Below are positions 6,763 through 15,197 of a stretch of DNA of 19,915 nt, piece after piece. This stretch comes from CAZXYF01 sp964644705 (GTDB taxonomy: Bacteria; Planctomycetota; Brocadiia; SM23-32). The notes under the pieces are model-generated. The model searched no databases. It saw nothing but the letters and a program-made list of their open reading frames with translations, and was not told the DNA's origin. Both the position numbers and the translations under genes were made by a program. The stretch covers positions 1 through 19,915 of the forward strand of contig CAZXYF010000043.1 of NCBI GenBank assembly GCA_964644705.1, given 5' to 3'. Numbering within the stretch: position 1 is the stretch's first letter; each line of letters starts with the position of its first letter.

Positions 6763-7665
6763 ATGAGCAACGTTTTGATAGCACTGGGATTGACGATCTT
6801 TGCCGGTATGGCGACCGGTATCGGAAGCGCTATTGCGTTTTTTGCGAAAAAAACGAATTACCGTTTCCTGTCGGTTGCCACGGGCTTTTCCGCCGGCGTG
6901 ATGTTGTATGTTTCGTTTGTGGAAATCTTCGTCAAAGGGCAGGAGGGGTTGGTTGAGGCCTTTGGCGAGACGACGGGGTCGTGGGTGAATGTGGGATCGT
7001 TTTTCGGCGGGATCCTGCTGATCGGCTGCATCGACAACTTCATACCGTCGGCGGAAAACCCCCATGAAACGCATTCTGATCGCGAGACGCAGGCGTTGCG
7101 GAGCGGGACGGAAGAAGATGTGGAGGCAGCGGCTGCCATGCCGGAGGGAACTGAAGAGGGGCAGGTCGTCGGGGAGCATGAGCATGGAGCGCACGGGAAA
7201 CATCTTTTGCGCATGGGAATGTTCACGGCCCTGGCCATCGCCATCCATAACTTCCCCGAAGGGCTGGCGACGTTTCTGGCCGCGTTGAAAGACCCGGCTC
7301 TGGGAATTCCCATCGCCATTGCCATAGCTTTGCACAACATTCCGGAGGGTATCAGTGTTTCGGTGCCGATATTTTACGCCACGGGTAACCGGCGAAGCGC
7401 GTTTATCTATTCACTGCTCAGCGGCATGGCCGAGCCCGTGGGAGCAATCGTGGCTTACGCCGGGATTCGACTGATTGTGGGCGGCGGAGGGGTTTTGCCG
7501 CCGGAAATTATGGGACTTCTTTTTGGGGGAGTCGCAGGCATCATGGTGTATATTAGCCTTGACGAACTGCTGCCTACCAGCCGCGCCTACGGAAAGAGCC
7601 ACGACTCCATATACGGTCTGGTCGCCGGGATGGCGGTGATGGCGATCAGTCTTCTGTTGATGTGA
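6763..7665 (+). CDS. zupT: ZIP-family metal transporter, ZupT-like
   Basis: A 300-residue inner-membrane transporter expected to import zinc and related divalent metals into the cytoplasm. The start at 6763 is chosen because GGAG lies 9 bases upstream; another ATG two codons earlier would be too close. The family signatures are clear: AIHNFPEGLATF (His162) in transmembrane helix 4 and ALHNIPEGISVS (His191) in helix 5, the binuclear metal site of ZIP proteins. It also has GVAGIMVYISLDELLP near the C terminus, as in Escherichia coli ZupT. The protein is longer than ZupT (257 residues) because of an acidic, His-containing loop between helices 3 and 4 (about residues 95-148, ending EHEHGAHGKH) that may sense or bind metal. 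It ends 15 bases from the convergent gene. No zur-type operator was recognised. Confidence 0.92.
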   Translation: MSNVLIALGLTIFAGMATGIGSAIAFFAKKTNYRFLSVATGFSAGVMLYVSFVEIFVKGQEGLVEAFGETTGSWVNVGSFFGGILLIGCIDNFIPSAENPHETHSDRETQALRSGTEEDVEAAAAMPEGTEEGQVVGEHEHGAHGKHLLRMGMFTALAIAIHNFPEGLATFLAALKDPALGIPIAIAIALHNIPEGISVSVPIFYATGNRRSAFIYSLLSGMAEPVGAIVAYAGIRLIVGGGGVLPPEIMGLLFGGVAGIMVYISLDELLPTSRAYGKSHDSIYGLVAGMAVMAISLLLM

Positions 7666-7680
7666 ATATGTCCGGGTCCC

Positions 7681-9225
7681 TCATCGCAGGACGAAGTCCA
7701 GTTTATCGCCGCGTCGGTCACTGACGGGGAGGTCGAGCGACGGACGGGCAAAAATCTGAAACACAGCGTCCCTATAAACGCGTTTCCAATCCGTTTTTTC
7801 CAGTTCTGAGAGGAGGGGATAGTCCTTACGCACCAGCACAAGGTCAGTGGGATATTTTTTCAATGTTGCGCGCCACCCATCTTTAGCAAGGTAGAAATTG
7901 TGTGCCTCGACAAACATGTCGGGGTCGTAGCCCACTTCGTATCGGCTATCCATACCCACCTTCACCCGGGGATAAAGTCGCCACATAACGTATGAACCGC
8001 ATCCGTTAAACGGTGTCATGATATTGCCACGGAAGCGAGTGTTATCAAGGTAGTCGACGGCGCCCACGGGGTAGATGATGGAGTGATCAGCATGGAGATC
8101 ATCAGGCCCCACGGAGGGATGAACTCCCCATTTCCCGATCGCCAGGAGGACGCTGAGGGCGGTCAGTGTTGCAACGGATAAGACAGCGGCAACGACACGG
8201 CGCTGCCGGTGCCATATGGCCGCCAGACCCGTGCCGAGAGGACACTGTTCCATCCACGCCGGCATGTAGCAGGCCCAGACGACGGCATACACGGCCAGAT
8301 GTCGGACGTGCGTGATGGCGAGGTAGGCGCACACCAGCAAAAGCGGTAATCCGCGCATCCCATCCCACCCGCGCCTGTACCATACGTAAAACAGTGGCAG
8401 GAGGCTCAGGAGAAAGACCCCTTCCCGCAATTCGGGGGTATGCCACATCGGTTGCCATTCCGTGATGAGTGCTCTGGGCAGTGTGAGAGCATGCCAGAGA
8501 TAACTGTAATAATGCAATCCATAGGGGTTGATAACAACCAGAGCGCCACCGGCCAGGCCGGCGCCGACGATATGCCATGGGATCCTGTGTTCCCGGATAA
8601 GTCTTTCCAGCGCGTACAGGGCCAGCACACCGAGCCCCATCACGAATCCGGCGTGCAGGTTGAGCCAGAGGAGGTGCAGAGGCACCCACAGGGCAATCCA
8701 CCAGCGCTGGCCCTGCCGGTCTTTCTCCAGCAAAAGCAAAAGGAGCGGCAGTAACATGAGGCTGATATGCTGTGCTCGAACAACGGGTTTCACAAAGCTG
8801 ATCACCATGTATATAGCGATAGGGCCAGTAATGAGAACCAAGCGCCATGATGCGCCTTTGGTTCGCGCACAAGCGTAAACGAACAATGCCATCACTGAAA
8901 TGAGCAACATCTTCAGGGCAACCAGCCCGCTGATGCCCCAGGAAAGCGTCGCCAGATAAAAAATGACTCCGCTGCCCCACTCGTGATGCACAAAGACGTC
9001 CACCGGTTGGGTGTAGGCAAACGGTTCTTGAGTGGGGACATAACCCAGTTTGAAAATTTCGCGTGCCAGGGCCATTTCATGAAACACATCGTGGTCCAGG
9101 GCGCCCTGGTGCCACAGCAGCAGCATCCCCAGGAGTGTGAATCCGGCCGCCCAGCTCAAGAATTCCCATGGATTGGTGGTGCGCGAAGAGGACGCGGAGC
9201 CTTCTGTCTTCTTGTCAGAGAGCAT
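7681..9225 (-). CDS. Polytopic GT-C-like membrane protein with a C-terminal soluble domain
   Basis: A 514-residue inner-membrane protein with about ten to twelve hydrophobic segments between residues 23 and 365, then a soluble domain of about 150 residues. After the first helix, GALDHDVFHE (41-50) has an acidic D-H-D pair followed by an amphipathic stretch with HHEWGSGV. This resembles the first extracytoplasmic loop of GT-C glycosyltransferases, which use polyprenyl-phosphate sugars. The C-terminal part (PFNGCGSYVMWRLYPRVKVG, then DSRYE) is seen in uncharacterised large membrane proteins of this kind. Transferase activity is not shown. The start at 9225 is a compromise: no strong ribosome site is seen, and the frame continues to a GTG at 9345. 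It lies downstream of the Tad operon on the same strand, after a 256-base gap (9226-9481) in which I see no gene or clear terminator, so read-through is possible. Confidence 0.75.
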   Translation of the reverse strand: MLSDKKTEGSASSSRTTNPWEFLSWAAGFTLLGMLLLWHQGALDHDVFHEMALAREIFKLGYVPTQEPFAYTQPVDVFVHHEWGSGVIFYLATLSWGISGLVALKMLLISVMALFVYACARTKGASWRLVLITGPIAIYMVISFVKPVVRAQHISLMLLPLLLLLLEKDRQGQRWWIALWVPLHLLWLNLHAGFVMGLGVLALYALERLIREHRIPWHIVGAGLAGGALVVINPYGLHYYSYLWHALTLPRALITEWQPMWHTPELREGVFLLSLLPLFYVWYRRGWDGMRGLPLLLVCAYLAITHVRHLAVYAVVWACYMPAWMEQCPLGTGLAAIWHRQRRVVAAVLSVATLTALSVLLAIGKWGVHPSVGPDDLHADHSIIYPVGAVDYLDNTRFRGNIMTPFNGCGSYVMWRLYPRVKVGMDSRYEVGYDPDMFVEAHNFYLAKDGWRATLKKYPTDLVLVRKDYPLLSELEKTDWKRVYRDAVFQIFARPSLDLPVSDRRGDKLDFVLR

Positions 9226-9481
9226 TTCAGTGTGTGGTTTGAAGCAAAGTTGGGATTGAAGGTATGAGGTATTGGAGAAGGTGTTCGACCGGCTGGATAT
9301 TGTGGGTAAAGAGGGGGGATTCAGTTGTGCGGTGCACAGTCCCACGACGCCGGGGACAAAGAGCTATGCGGTCTAAAATGCCATTTTGGGCCGGCCTGGG
9401 TCTCATTGCAAGAAAAATCATCCACCGGTCTGGCCTGAACCCCTGGCACCTACAGGACTGTATCGGTTCATCCCCGTTTTT

Positions 9482-10168
9482 TTAATTCTTACCTTTCTGG
9501 CCCTGCTGGATGCGGTAGATGTCCAGTATTTCCCGGGTGTAGCGATCATCGTCCTGACGCGCTTTTGCCAGAATGCTGATGTTTCGGTGCGCATCCAGGG
9601 GGGACAGAATTTGTAAGAACAGGGACAGTGATTCCTCATAGCGCCCCATCAATCCCAGGGCCACGGCCATGTTGCCGCGGTAGCGGGCGTTTTCGGGTTT
9701 GAGGCCCGTAGCTCGTGTGAAATATTTCAGAGCCTTTTTGCGCCTTCCGCCGGTCAGGTAACACATGCCGAGGTTGTTCAGCAGAATGGGCTGGTCCGGT
9801 GATTGTTCCAGTCCCGCTTGGAGTGTGCTGATGGCGTCGTCATGGCGTTGGTTGCGCATTTGCAGAGCCGCCAGTTTGGAGTAGGCGGGATAGTAGTTGG
9901 GGTCTTTCTTGATGGCGTGTTTCAGGGCCATTTCCGCCCGTTGGTCTTTCCCCTGGGTGACCATCAGGTCGGCCAGGGCGTAAATGGTTTTGGCAGAGGG
10001 TTCGCGGTCTGCTCCTGACGCAAACGGGTCGGAAGGAGTGTTCTTGGGAGCTGCAGTGGGAGGGGTCCACCGCTGGTTCACACTCGATTCACAGCCCAGA
10101 CACAAACAGACCGCGATAGTCGCACACAAAAGATGAACGCATGTTCTGGCGCAAGTAACTGGCGTCAT
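9482..10168 (-). CDS. tadD: TPR lipoprotein, TadD-like
   Basis: A 228-residue lipoprotein. The start at 10168 follows GAGGTG with 6-base spacing; the frame is open further upstream but overlaps the preceding gene. The signal peptide ends in a lipobox (LCLGC, lipidated Cys26). After a Pro/Thr-rich linker come about four tetratricopeptide repeats (residues 58-195), for example ALKHAIKKDPNYYPAYSKLA and YFTRATGLKPENARYRGNMA. In characterised Tad systems TadD is an outer-membrane TPR lipoprotein that helps secretin assembly or pilus stability. Position at the end of the Tad cluster, 10 bases after the preceding gene, supports the name. Because TPR lipoproteins are diverse, the assignment depends on context. 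Confidence 0.8.
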   Translation of the reverse strand: MTPVTCARTCVHLLCATIAVCLCLGCESSVNQRWTPPTAAPKNTPSDPFASGADREPSAKTIYALADLMVTQGKDQRAEMALKHAIKKDPNYYPAYSKLAALQMRNQRHDDAISTLQAGLEQSPDQPILLNNLGMCYLTGGRRKKALKYFTRATGLKPENARYRGNMAVALGLMGRYEESLSLFLQILSPLDAHRNISILAKARQDDDRYTREILDIYRIQQGQKGKN

Positions 10169-10178
10169 AGTATACACC

Positions 10179-10682
10179 TCAAGGGGAAACGTGAAGTGGT
10201 CGGGATCCCATAGACCCTGTTCCTGATTTCGATTTATCGTCGGACGCGGCCTTGAGGGCTTCGTCGGTGGTCGCGCCTCGTCCTTCGGGCAAGCCATCGT
10301 CGATTTTCATGGCTGCCATTTCGACTCCGGATTCTTGAAGCGTGGACCGCACCACTTTCATCCGTTCAGCGTAGAGCTGCGAATCGGTGTCATCGGCCCA
10401 CACGTGCAACGTACCGGGATGTTCCCGGTAATGCTCGGCCAGAACATCGAGATGGTATGCTCCCAGTTCATTTAGTTCGGCGGAATCCTTGACGAAAAAG
10501 TAGGGGTAAACGGTCGCCTGGCTGACGATCGCATTCTCCACGGCCGCGTCGTTATAGTGGCTAACGAGCGCCCTGTTCACCGGTTGCCCGACATCTTTGG
10601 TTCTGGGGGTGGGATGCGTGCAGCCGACGACGAACAGGGTAAGTGTGCTGACAACGATAAGGTTTGTGCGTTTCCATATCAT
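10179..10682 (-). CDS. Tad-associated lipoprotein, possibly OmpA-like
   Basis: A 167-residue lipoprotein with a clear ribosome site (AAGGAGAC, 6 bases from ATG). The signal peptide ends in VVGC (lipidated Cys21). Residues 55-135 contain YPYFFVKDSAELNELGAYHL, an alpha segment, HVWADDTDSQLYAERMKVV and a segment ending SGVEMAAMKIDDGLPEG. The order (a strand, then LNxLG, then a strand with Asp, then LxxxR and a helix) resembles OmpA-C-type domains, but several peptidoglycan-binding positions are not obvious. The C terminus is Ser/Lys/Gly-rich and probably disordered. It is embedded between tadC and tadD, so it is likely an outer-membrane or periplasmic accessory of the pilus machine, perhaps anchoring it to the cell wall. 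That role is inference. Confidence 0.75.
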   Translation of the reverse strand: MIWKRTNLIVVSTLTLFVVGCTHPTPRTKDVGQPVNRALVSHYNDAAVENAIVSQATVYPYFFVKDSAELNELGAYHLDVLAEHYREHPGTLHVWADDTDSQLYAERMKVVRSTLQESGVEMAAMKIDDGLPEGRGATTDEALKAASDDKSKSGTGSMGSRPLHVSP

Positions 10683-10714
10683 GATTCGTCTCCTTGCTGA
10701 ATATAGGGTGAAGG

Positions 10715-11632
10715 TTACTGTGCGGCCTTTCCGAGAGCGGAAGCTATGCGTATGATGCCCGGTCCCGCCAGGATGACGGCGACGGCGGGGAAAACGAACA
10801 GTACCATGGGGATGATCAGTTTGACGGCCATTTTTTCGCCTTTTTCTTCCGCCTGCTGACTGCGTTCTTCCCGCATGGATTCAGCGAATACGCGGAGGGT
10901 ATCACCGATACTGGTGCCGAACTGTTGTGACTGCGCCACCAGGGTGGCGAAGGAATCAATCTGTTCAGCCCCCGTGCGTTCGGCCATGTGTTGCATTGCT
11001 TCTTTCCGTGAAGCTCCGAGGTGGACCTCCAGGTTGGTCAGTGTCATCTCATCGGCGATGACGGGGGTTAACTCGCGGATCTCGTCGCTTATCAGGTTCC
11101 ACGCCGTTTCAAAACCCATTCCCGATGTGACGCATATCTCCATAAGATCCACCACGTCCGGCAGATGGCGCTGAATTTCTTGAGAACGTTTTTTGCGCCG
11201 TCGTTCAACGATGAGATTTGGCAGGAGGAAACATGTTCCCGCCGTAGCCAGAGCTATAAAGATCGTTGTTGAAAAGTCCATGCTGGTCGGCCACAGCAGA
11301 ACGAAACAGACCACGCCCGATCCGACAAGGAGCAGCATTTTGGAGCCGAAATAGATGGCGGGAGCTGCGCGATTGTAGTAACCGGCTTGGGCCAGTTTTT
11401 TCGTCAACACCCGGGAGTTGACGCTGGAGAGAACGCCTTCCCCTATTTTCCCCAGCAATTGGTGCAATGGGCTGCGGTCCTCTTTACCCTTATTTGGCCG
11501 AAGAGCAGCGGGTCGGTTTTTCTCCAATCGTTTTTTTACGGTGGCGGGTGAACCCGATAGAAGACCGACTACAGCAGAGCCGACCGCCACCACGGCAATG
11601 AATATCAGGGTTCCGATTACTAATGGCATCAT
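10715..11632 (-). CDS. tadC: Tad pilus inner-membrane platform protein TadC
   Basis: A 305-residue type II secretion F-domain protein. The start is ATG at 11632, with AAGGAGA 7 bases upstream. Hydrophobic segments lie at about residues 5-25, 102-118, 124-142 and 276-296. Between the central pair and the last segment is the cytoplasmic F domain, with ERRRKKRSQEIQRHLPDVVD followed by LMEICVTSGMGFETA and the GTSIGDTLRVFAESMREERS segment typical of TadC. With TadB it forms the platform that transmits TadA ATPase motion to the growing pilus. It lies 38 bases after tadB in a tight operon. Confidence 0.93.
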   Translation of the reverse strand: MMPLVIGTLIFIAVVAVGSAVVGLLSGSPATVKKRLEKNRPAALRPNKGKEDRSPLHQLLGKIGEGVLSSVNSRVLTKKLAQAGYYNRAAPAIYFGSKMLLLVGSGVVCFVLLWPTSMDFSTTIFIALATAGTCFLLPNLIVERRRKKRSQEIQRHLPDVVDLMEICVTSGMGFETAWNLISDEIRELTPVIADEMTLTNLEVHLGASRKEAMQHMAERTGAEQIDSFATLVAQSQQFGTSIGDTLRVFAESMREERSQQAEEKGEKMAVKLIIPMVLFVFPAVAVILAGPGIIRIASALGKAAQ

Positions 11633-11670
11633 CGCTATTTCTCCTTCCCATGGTGAAACAGTTTATCGTC

Positions 11671-12660
11671 TTAAACGGTCAATTTTGTCATTTTATTCAT
11701 AACGTACCCCCCCAGGAGCAGAAGCGTTCCTGCTATTAAAGTCGCCACCTGGCCGTTGGACGTCTCAAACAGTGGGTCGGTGTATCCGGGGTGGACGAGG
11801 TTCATCAGCACGATGAAAATAAACGGGAAGGCCATGAGGGCGCGTTTGGTGAACTGTGTTTGCGCGGTAATGACGCGCATGCGGTGACGACGTCGAACAC
11901 GATCCCGAATGACCTCGCCCAGGCGGTCCATCATATCGGCGATATTGCCGCCGCTGTGCACTTGCACGGCAATCGATGTGGCGAACAGTTTCATGTCGTT
12001 GTTCCCCGTGCGCTCGGCGACTTCCCGGACGGCCTCCTGCAGATCGACGCCCAGATTTTGCTGTTCGCAGATCTCAGCAAACACATCCCCGACCGGCGGA
12101 TCCACTTCACTGGAGACAAAATTCAGCGCACCGCTCAAAGGGTGGCCGGCCCGCAACGAAGAGGCCGCAACACGCATGCTGTCCAGAAACTGCCGCTCAA
12201 ACACTGTTTCTCGCTGAGTTATTTTGTGCTGTATGAGCATGTTGAGCAGAAGGATGCCCACCACCGGTACTGTTACTGCCAGCCAGAGTCTCAATGTCAC
12301 CACCAATACCAGAATAGCGCACGTGAAGCAGCATAGAACTGTCAGAAGCACAAAACGTTCCGGTGGGATATCCTCCCATCCGGCTCGGTTCAGAGTGTGG
12401 GCAAGGCGCGCCATCAGGCCCCGATCCTTCCCACTGACTCGTACGGTGGTTGTGGCTCCCTGGTCGCTGCTCCACAGTCGGAGCAGACGTCTTTCTCCCT
12501 GATCCCTTTTCTTCCTGAGGCGATCCTCGATTTTTTTATCCCGCGACTCCTGGAAGGCATTCCAGACGAGGAGGGCCGCCAGCCACAGTGCCATGACCAG
12601 CACAAAGGCTGAGCCTCCCAGCACGAGCGTCGGAATGTCAGTAATTGCAGTGACTAACAT
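11671..12660 (-). CDS. tadB: Tad pilus inner-membrane platform protein TadB
   Basis: A 329-residue type II secretion F-domain protein. ATG at 12660 is preceded by GGGAG at 8 bases; a TTG five codons earlier is less likely. Membrane segments lie near residues 15-37, 101-120, 124-140, 267-285 and 303-322. The F domain contains RQFLDSMRVAASSLRAGHPL, then NNDMKLFATSIAVQVHSGGN and RDRVRRRHRMRVITAQTQFT, all characteristic of TadB. The adjacent tadC is a paralogue, and the two partner in one platform. It starts 15 bases after the ATPase gene and is probably co-translated with it. Confidence 0.93.
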   Translation of the reverse strand: MLVTAITDIPTLVLGGSAFVLVMALWLAALLVWNAFQESRDKKIEDRLRKKRDQGERRLLRLWSSDQGATTTVRVSGKDRGLMARLAHTLNRAGWEDIPPERFVLLTVLCCFTCAILVLVVTLRLWLAVTVPVVGILLLNMLIQHKITQRETVFERQFLDSMRVAASSLRAGHPLSGALNFVSSEVDPPVGDVFAEICEQQNLGVDLQEAVREVAERTGNNDMKLFATSIAVQVHSGGNIADMMDRLGEVIRDRVRRRHRMRVITAQTQFTKRALMAFPFIFIVLMNLVHPGYTDPLFETSNGQVATLIAGTLLLLGGYVMNKMTKLTV

Positions 12661-12675
12661 TTTGATTTCTCCCAA

Positions 12676-14007
12676 TCAAAGGTCTTCCTTCAGTACTCGT
12701 TTGCGAAAAAGATCCTGCGGAAGGTCTGCGCCCTCGGCTTCCAGACGTTCGAGCAGTGCCGGGCGTGTTCCACAGGCTTCGAAATAGCCCTGGGCGTGCC
12801 CCTTATCGTTGATTCCGGTTTGTACGTAGCGAAACAGGTTGTGCAGGGTCACCACATCGCCCTCGATGCCGCATATTTCTGCGACCCCCATTACGCGTCT
12901 TTTCCCGCCGGTCAATCGATCCAGATGCACTATCAAATCCAGTGCCGATGCCATTTGATTGCGGACGACCTGGATGGGGTAACTGAGTCCGGCCATGCTC
13001 ACCATGTTTTCTATGCGGGCCAGGGCATCGCGGGTGCTGTTGGAGTGAACGGTGGTGAGGGAGCCTTCGTGTCCCGTGTTCATCGCCTGCAGCATATCGA
13101 GCGTTTCCGCCCCGCGCACCTCACCGATGATGATGCGGTCCGGACGCATACGCAGGCTGTTACGCAATAGTTCCCGCTGGTTGACCGCCCCTTTGCCCTC
13201 AATGTTGGGCGGACGTGTCTCCAGTCGAACCACGTGTTCGCGTTGAAGTTGTAGTTCGGCCGCGTCCTCAATGGTGACCACCCGTTGATCATCCGGAATC
13301 CATACCGACAGCACATTGAGAAGGGTGGTTTTTCCCGCGCCTGTGCCGCCGGATATGACCATATTCATCCGGCAACGGACGCATTCTTTCAGGAAAAGAG
13401 CGATCTCCTCCGTTAGCGTGTCAATGTCTATAAGTTTGTCAATATCCATGCGTATTGTCCCAAAACGACGGATGCTGAGGGCGGGGCCGCTGAGTGACAG
13501 TGGCGGGATGATGGCATTCACGCGTGAGCCATCCATGAGGCGCGCATCCAGCATGGGGGAGCTCTCATCGATGCGTCGCCCCACCTGGGTGGCGATACGC
13601 TGAATGACCTGCATGAGATGGCTGTTGTCCCGGAACTGGGCATCGGTGCTCTGAAGCTGCCCGTTACGTTCGACATAAACGTTGTTGTATCCGTTCACGA
13701 GAATATCGCTGACGAGCGGGTCATCCATGAACTTTTCCAGCGGCCCCAGTCCGAAAATGTCATTCAGGATATCATACAGGAGGTCATCTTTTTCATCCTC
13801 GGTCAGGGGGTATTCCTGCTGTTGCAACAGCAGCTCCGCGCGGCGCCGGCACTCCTCACGCAGTTCGCGAGCCTGCATTGATTGTGCCGCGTGCAGGTCG
13901 AGTTCGTCGACCAGCTGGCGGCACACCCTCTGCTTCAGCCGGGCCCTCTCGCCGCTGGCATCATTCGATTCCGTTCCAAAACCAAAAGCTTTACCTATTT
14001 TGGACAT
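12676..14007 (-). CDS. cpaF: Tad pilus assembly ATPase CpaF/TadA
   Basis: A 443-residue cytoplasmic secretion ATPase that powers pilus assembly (and perhaps retraction). The start at 14007 is chosen from an AGGA site and the homologous N terminus; the longer open frame upstream is a shadow of cpaE. An N-terminal domain (DDLLYDILNDIFGLGPLEKF and DPLVSDILVNG) precedes the RecA-like core. The core shows Walker A GGTGAGKTT (220-228), an Asp box VVTIEDAAELQL (243-254), Walker B RIIIGEVRGAE (291-301) and the His box GHEGSLTTVHSNS (312-324). All key residues are present. The start overlaps the end of cpaE by 17 bases, pointing to translational coupling. Confidence 0.96.
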   Translation of the reverse strand: MSKIGKAFGFGTESNDASGERARLKQRVCRQLVDELDLHAAQSMQARELREECRRRAELLLQQQEYPLTEDEKDDLLYDILNDIFGLGPLEKFMDDPLVSDILVNGYNNVYVERNGQLQSTDAQFRDNSHLMQVIQRIATQVGRRIDESSPMLDARLMDGSRVNAIIPPLSLSGPALSIRRFGTIRMDIDKLIDIDTLTEEIALFLKECVRCRMNMVISGGTGAGKTTLLNVLSVWIPDDQRVVTIEDAAELQLQREHVVRLETRPPNIEGKGAVNQRELLRNSLRMRPDRIIIGEVRGAETLDMLQAMNTGHEGSLTTVHSNSTRDALARIENMVSMAGLSYPIQVVRNQMASALDLIVHLDRLTGGKRRVMGVAEICGIEGDVVTLHNLFRYVQTGINDKGHAQGYFEACGTRPALLERLEAEGADLPQDLFRKRVLKEDL

Positions 14008-15154
14008 GGGTTTTTCCTTTCTTCCGGACCGAATCACGTTTGTTCTCGACTTTGTCCGCGACTTCCAGGATCGATCTGCGGAATCGGCTGTGACGTGCCG
14101 AATCGGCCAGAAGATTGCCGTAGTTAATGCTGCGTATAGCGTGTTTATAATGCTCTTTGATGCGCAGTAAATCGTCGATTTCGAGAGCTTCTTTGGCCTC
14201 CGACACGCTGAGCGGATTGCGCCACCATCTGTGGCGAGTGAGGAGGAATTCCATTTTGCGGTCCGGAATTCCTTCCCGAACCAGCCCGTTGCGTATCTCG
14301 CGAACCGTCTCAATGCTTTTTATATCCAGCTGAAAAATCAGCAGGTCCAGCGCACTCGCCTGACTCAATGCAACGGCTGCGTGACGGGGAAGACGGGGGG
14401 CGTCAATGATGATGTAGGGATATATCAGCTTGCATATGTTCAGGATGTTGAGCAGCCTGTTCACATTAATATCGTCGGCTGCCCCCGCCGAAGCCGGGCT
14501 GGGAAGGATGTGAAGGGTGTCGGAGTAGGTCACTGTGCTGGAACGGACAAGATGCTCGTCAATCTTATCCCGTGCGAGGATATCGGGCAGGGTATATTGA
14601 TGGTGTACTCCGAGGTAGTTTGTGCCACCGCCATAATACCAGTCCAGATCGATGTACAGGGCGGGGTTTCCCGTTTTGAGCCCCAGTTCGTTGGTCAGAT
14701 TGCACGCGACGATTGTGGATCCGCAACCTCCGCTTCCCGCCATAAAGGTGCAAATTATGCCCTGTTCGGTTTGCTGGTTGTTTTGGGCCAGGCGTCTCAG
14801 CTCATCCAGCAATTCGCCGTTTCCCAGGCTCTCTTTGGTGAGTGCATATCGTACGCCGGATTCCATGGCTCTGAATATGAGTCGTTCATCCAGTTCATTG
14901 CACAGCAGCACAAAGCGAGTTTTGGGGAATTCTTCAATGACGGGACCCAATCGCGTGACCAGGGTGTCCGGGTCGGTTCCGGCATCAAGTAAAACTTCGA
15001 TAGTCCCGCCGGTCTCAAGATAGTCAACGAGTTCCGGGAGGGTGGAGACAACATGGTCCAGAACAAGCGATTCATCTTCTGCCAGCACGTTTTGAACCGC
15101 CTCTTGTGTGTCCATGTTGCTCCCGAAAAGCACGATTTTGCTTTTCACCGCCAT
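13991..15154 (-). CDS. cpaE: Pilus localisation protein CpaE/TadZ
   Basis: A 387-residue two-domain protein. The start at 15154 follows GGAGG at 9 bases; the upstream open frame overlaps the secretin gene. Residues 1-125 form an atypical receiver-like domain without the phospho-acceptor Asp context. Residues 130-360 form a ParA/MinD-type domain with a deviant P-loop AGSGGCGST (139-147), the YIDLDW strand (167-172) and Walker B YIIIDAP (247-253). TadZ/CpaE proteins position the Tad machine, often at a pole. The P-loop lacks the usual Lys before the final Ser/Thr, as in a subset of CpaE proteins, so ATP hydrolysis may be weak or absent. The gene lies 43 bases after the secretin gene. Confidence 0.92.
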   Translation of the reverse strand: MAVKSKIVLFGSNMDTQEAVQNVLAEDESLVLDHVVSTLPELVDYLETGGTIEVLLDAGTDPDTLVTRLGPVIEEFPKTRFVLLCNELDERLIFRAMESGVRYALTKESLGNGELLDELRRLAQNNQQTEQGIICTFMAGSGGCGSTIVACNLTNELGLKTGNPALYIDLDWYYGGGTNYLGVHHQYTLPDILARDKIDEHLVRSSTVTYSDTLHILPSPASAGAADDINVNRLLNILNICKLIYPYIIIDAPRLPRHAAVALSQASALDLLIFQLDIKSIETVREIRNGLVREGIPDRKMEFLLTRHRWWRNPLSVSEAKEALEIDDLLRIKEHYKHAIRSINYGNLLADSARHSRFRRSILEVADKVENKRDSVRKKGKTHVQNR

Positions 15155-15197
15155 CACTGTGATCCTCCTGGAGTTCGCCCGTTTGTCCGGGACATTT

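Noticed and set aside
9376..9388. AAAATGCCATTTT dyad upstream of the GT-C-like gene
   Set aside because: The arms are AT-rich and separated by a single base, so it cannot form a stable hairpin, and there is no second copy.
14007..14313. 102-residue N-terminal extension of CpaF
   Set aside because: It lies within cpaE coding sequence and has no similarity to CpaF N termini; the internal ATG at 14007 has a ribosome site.
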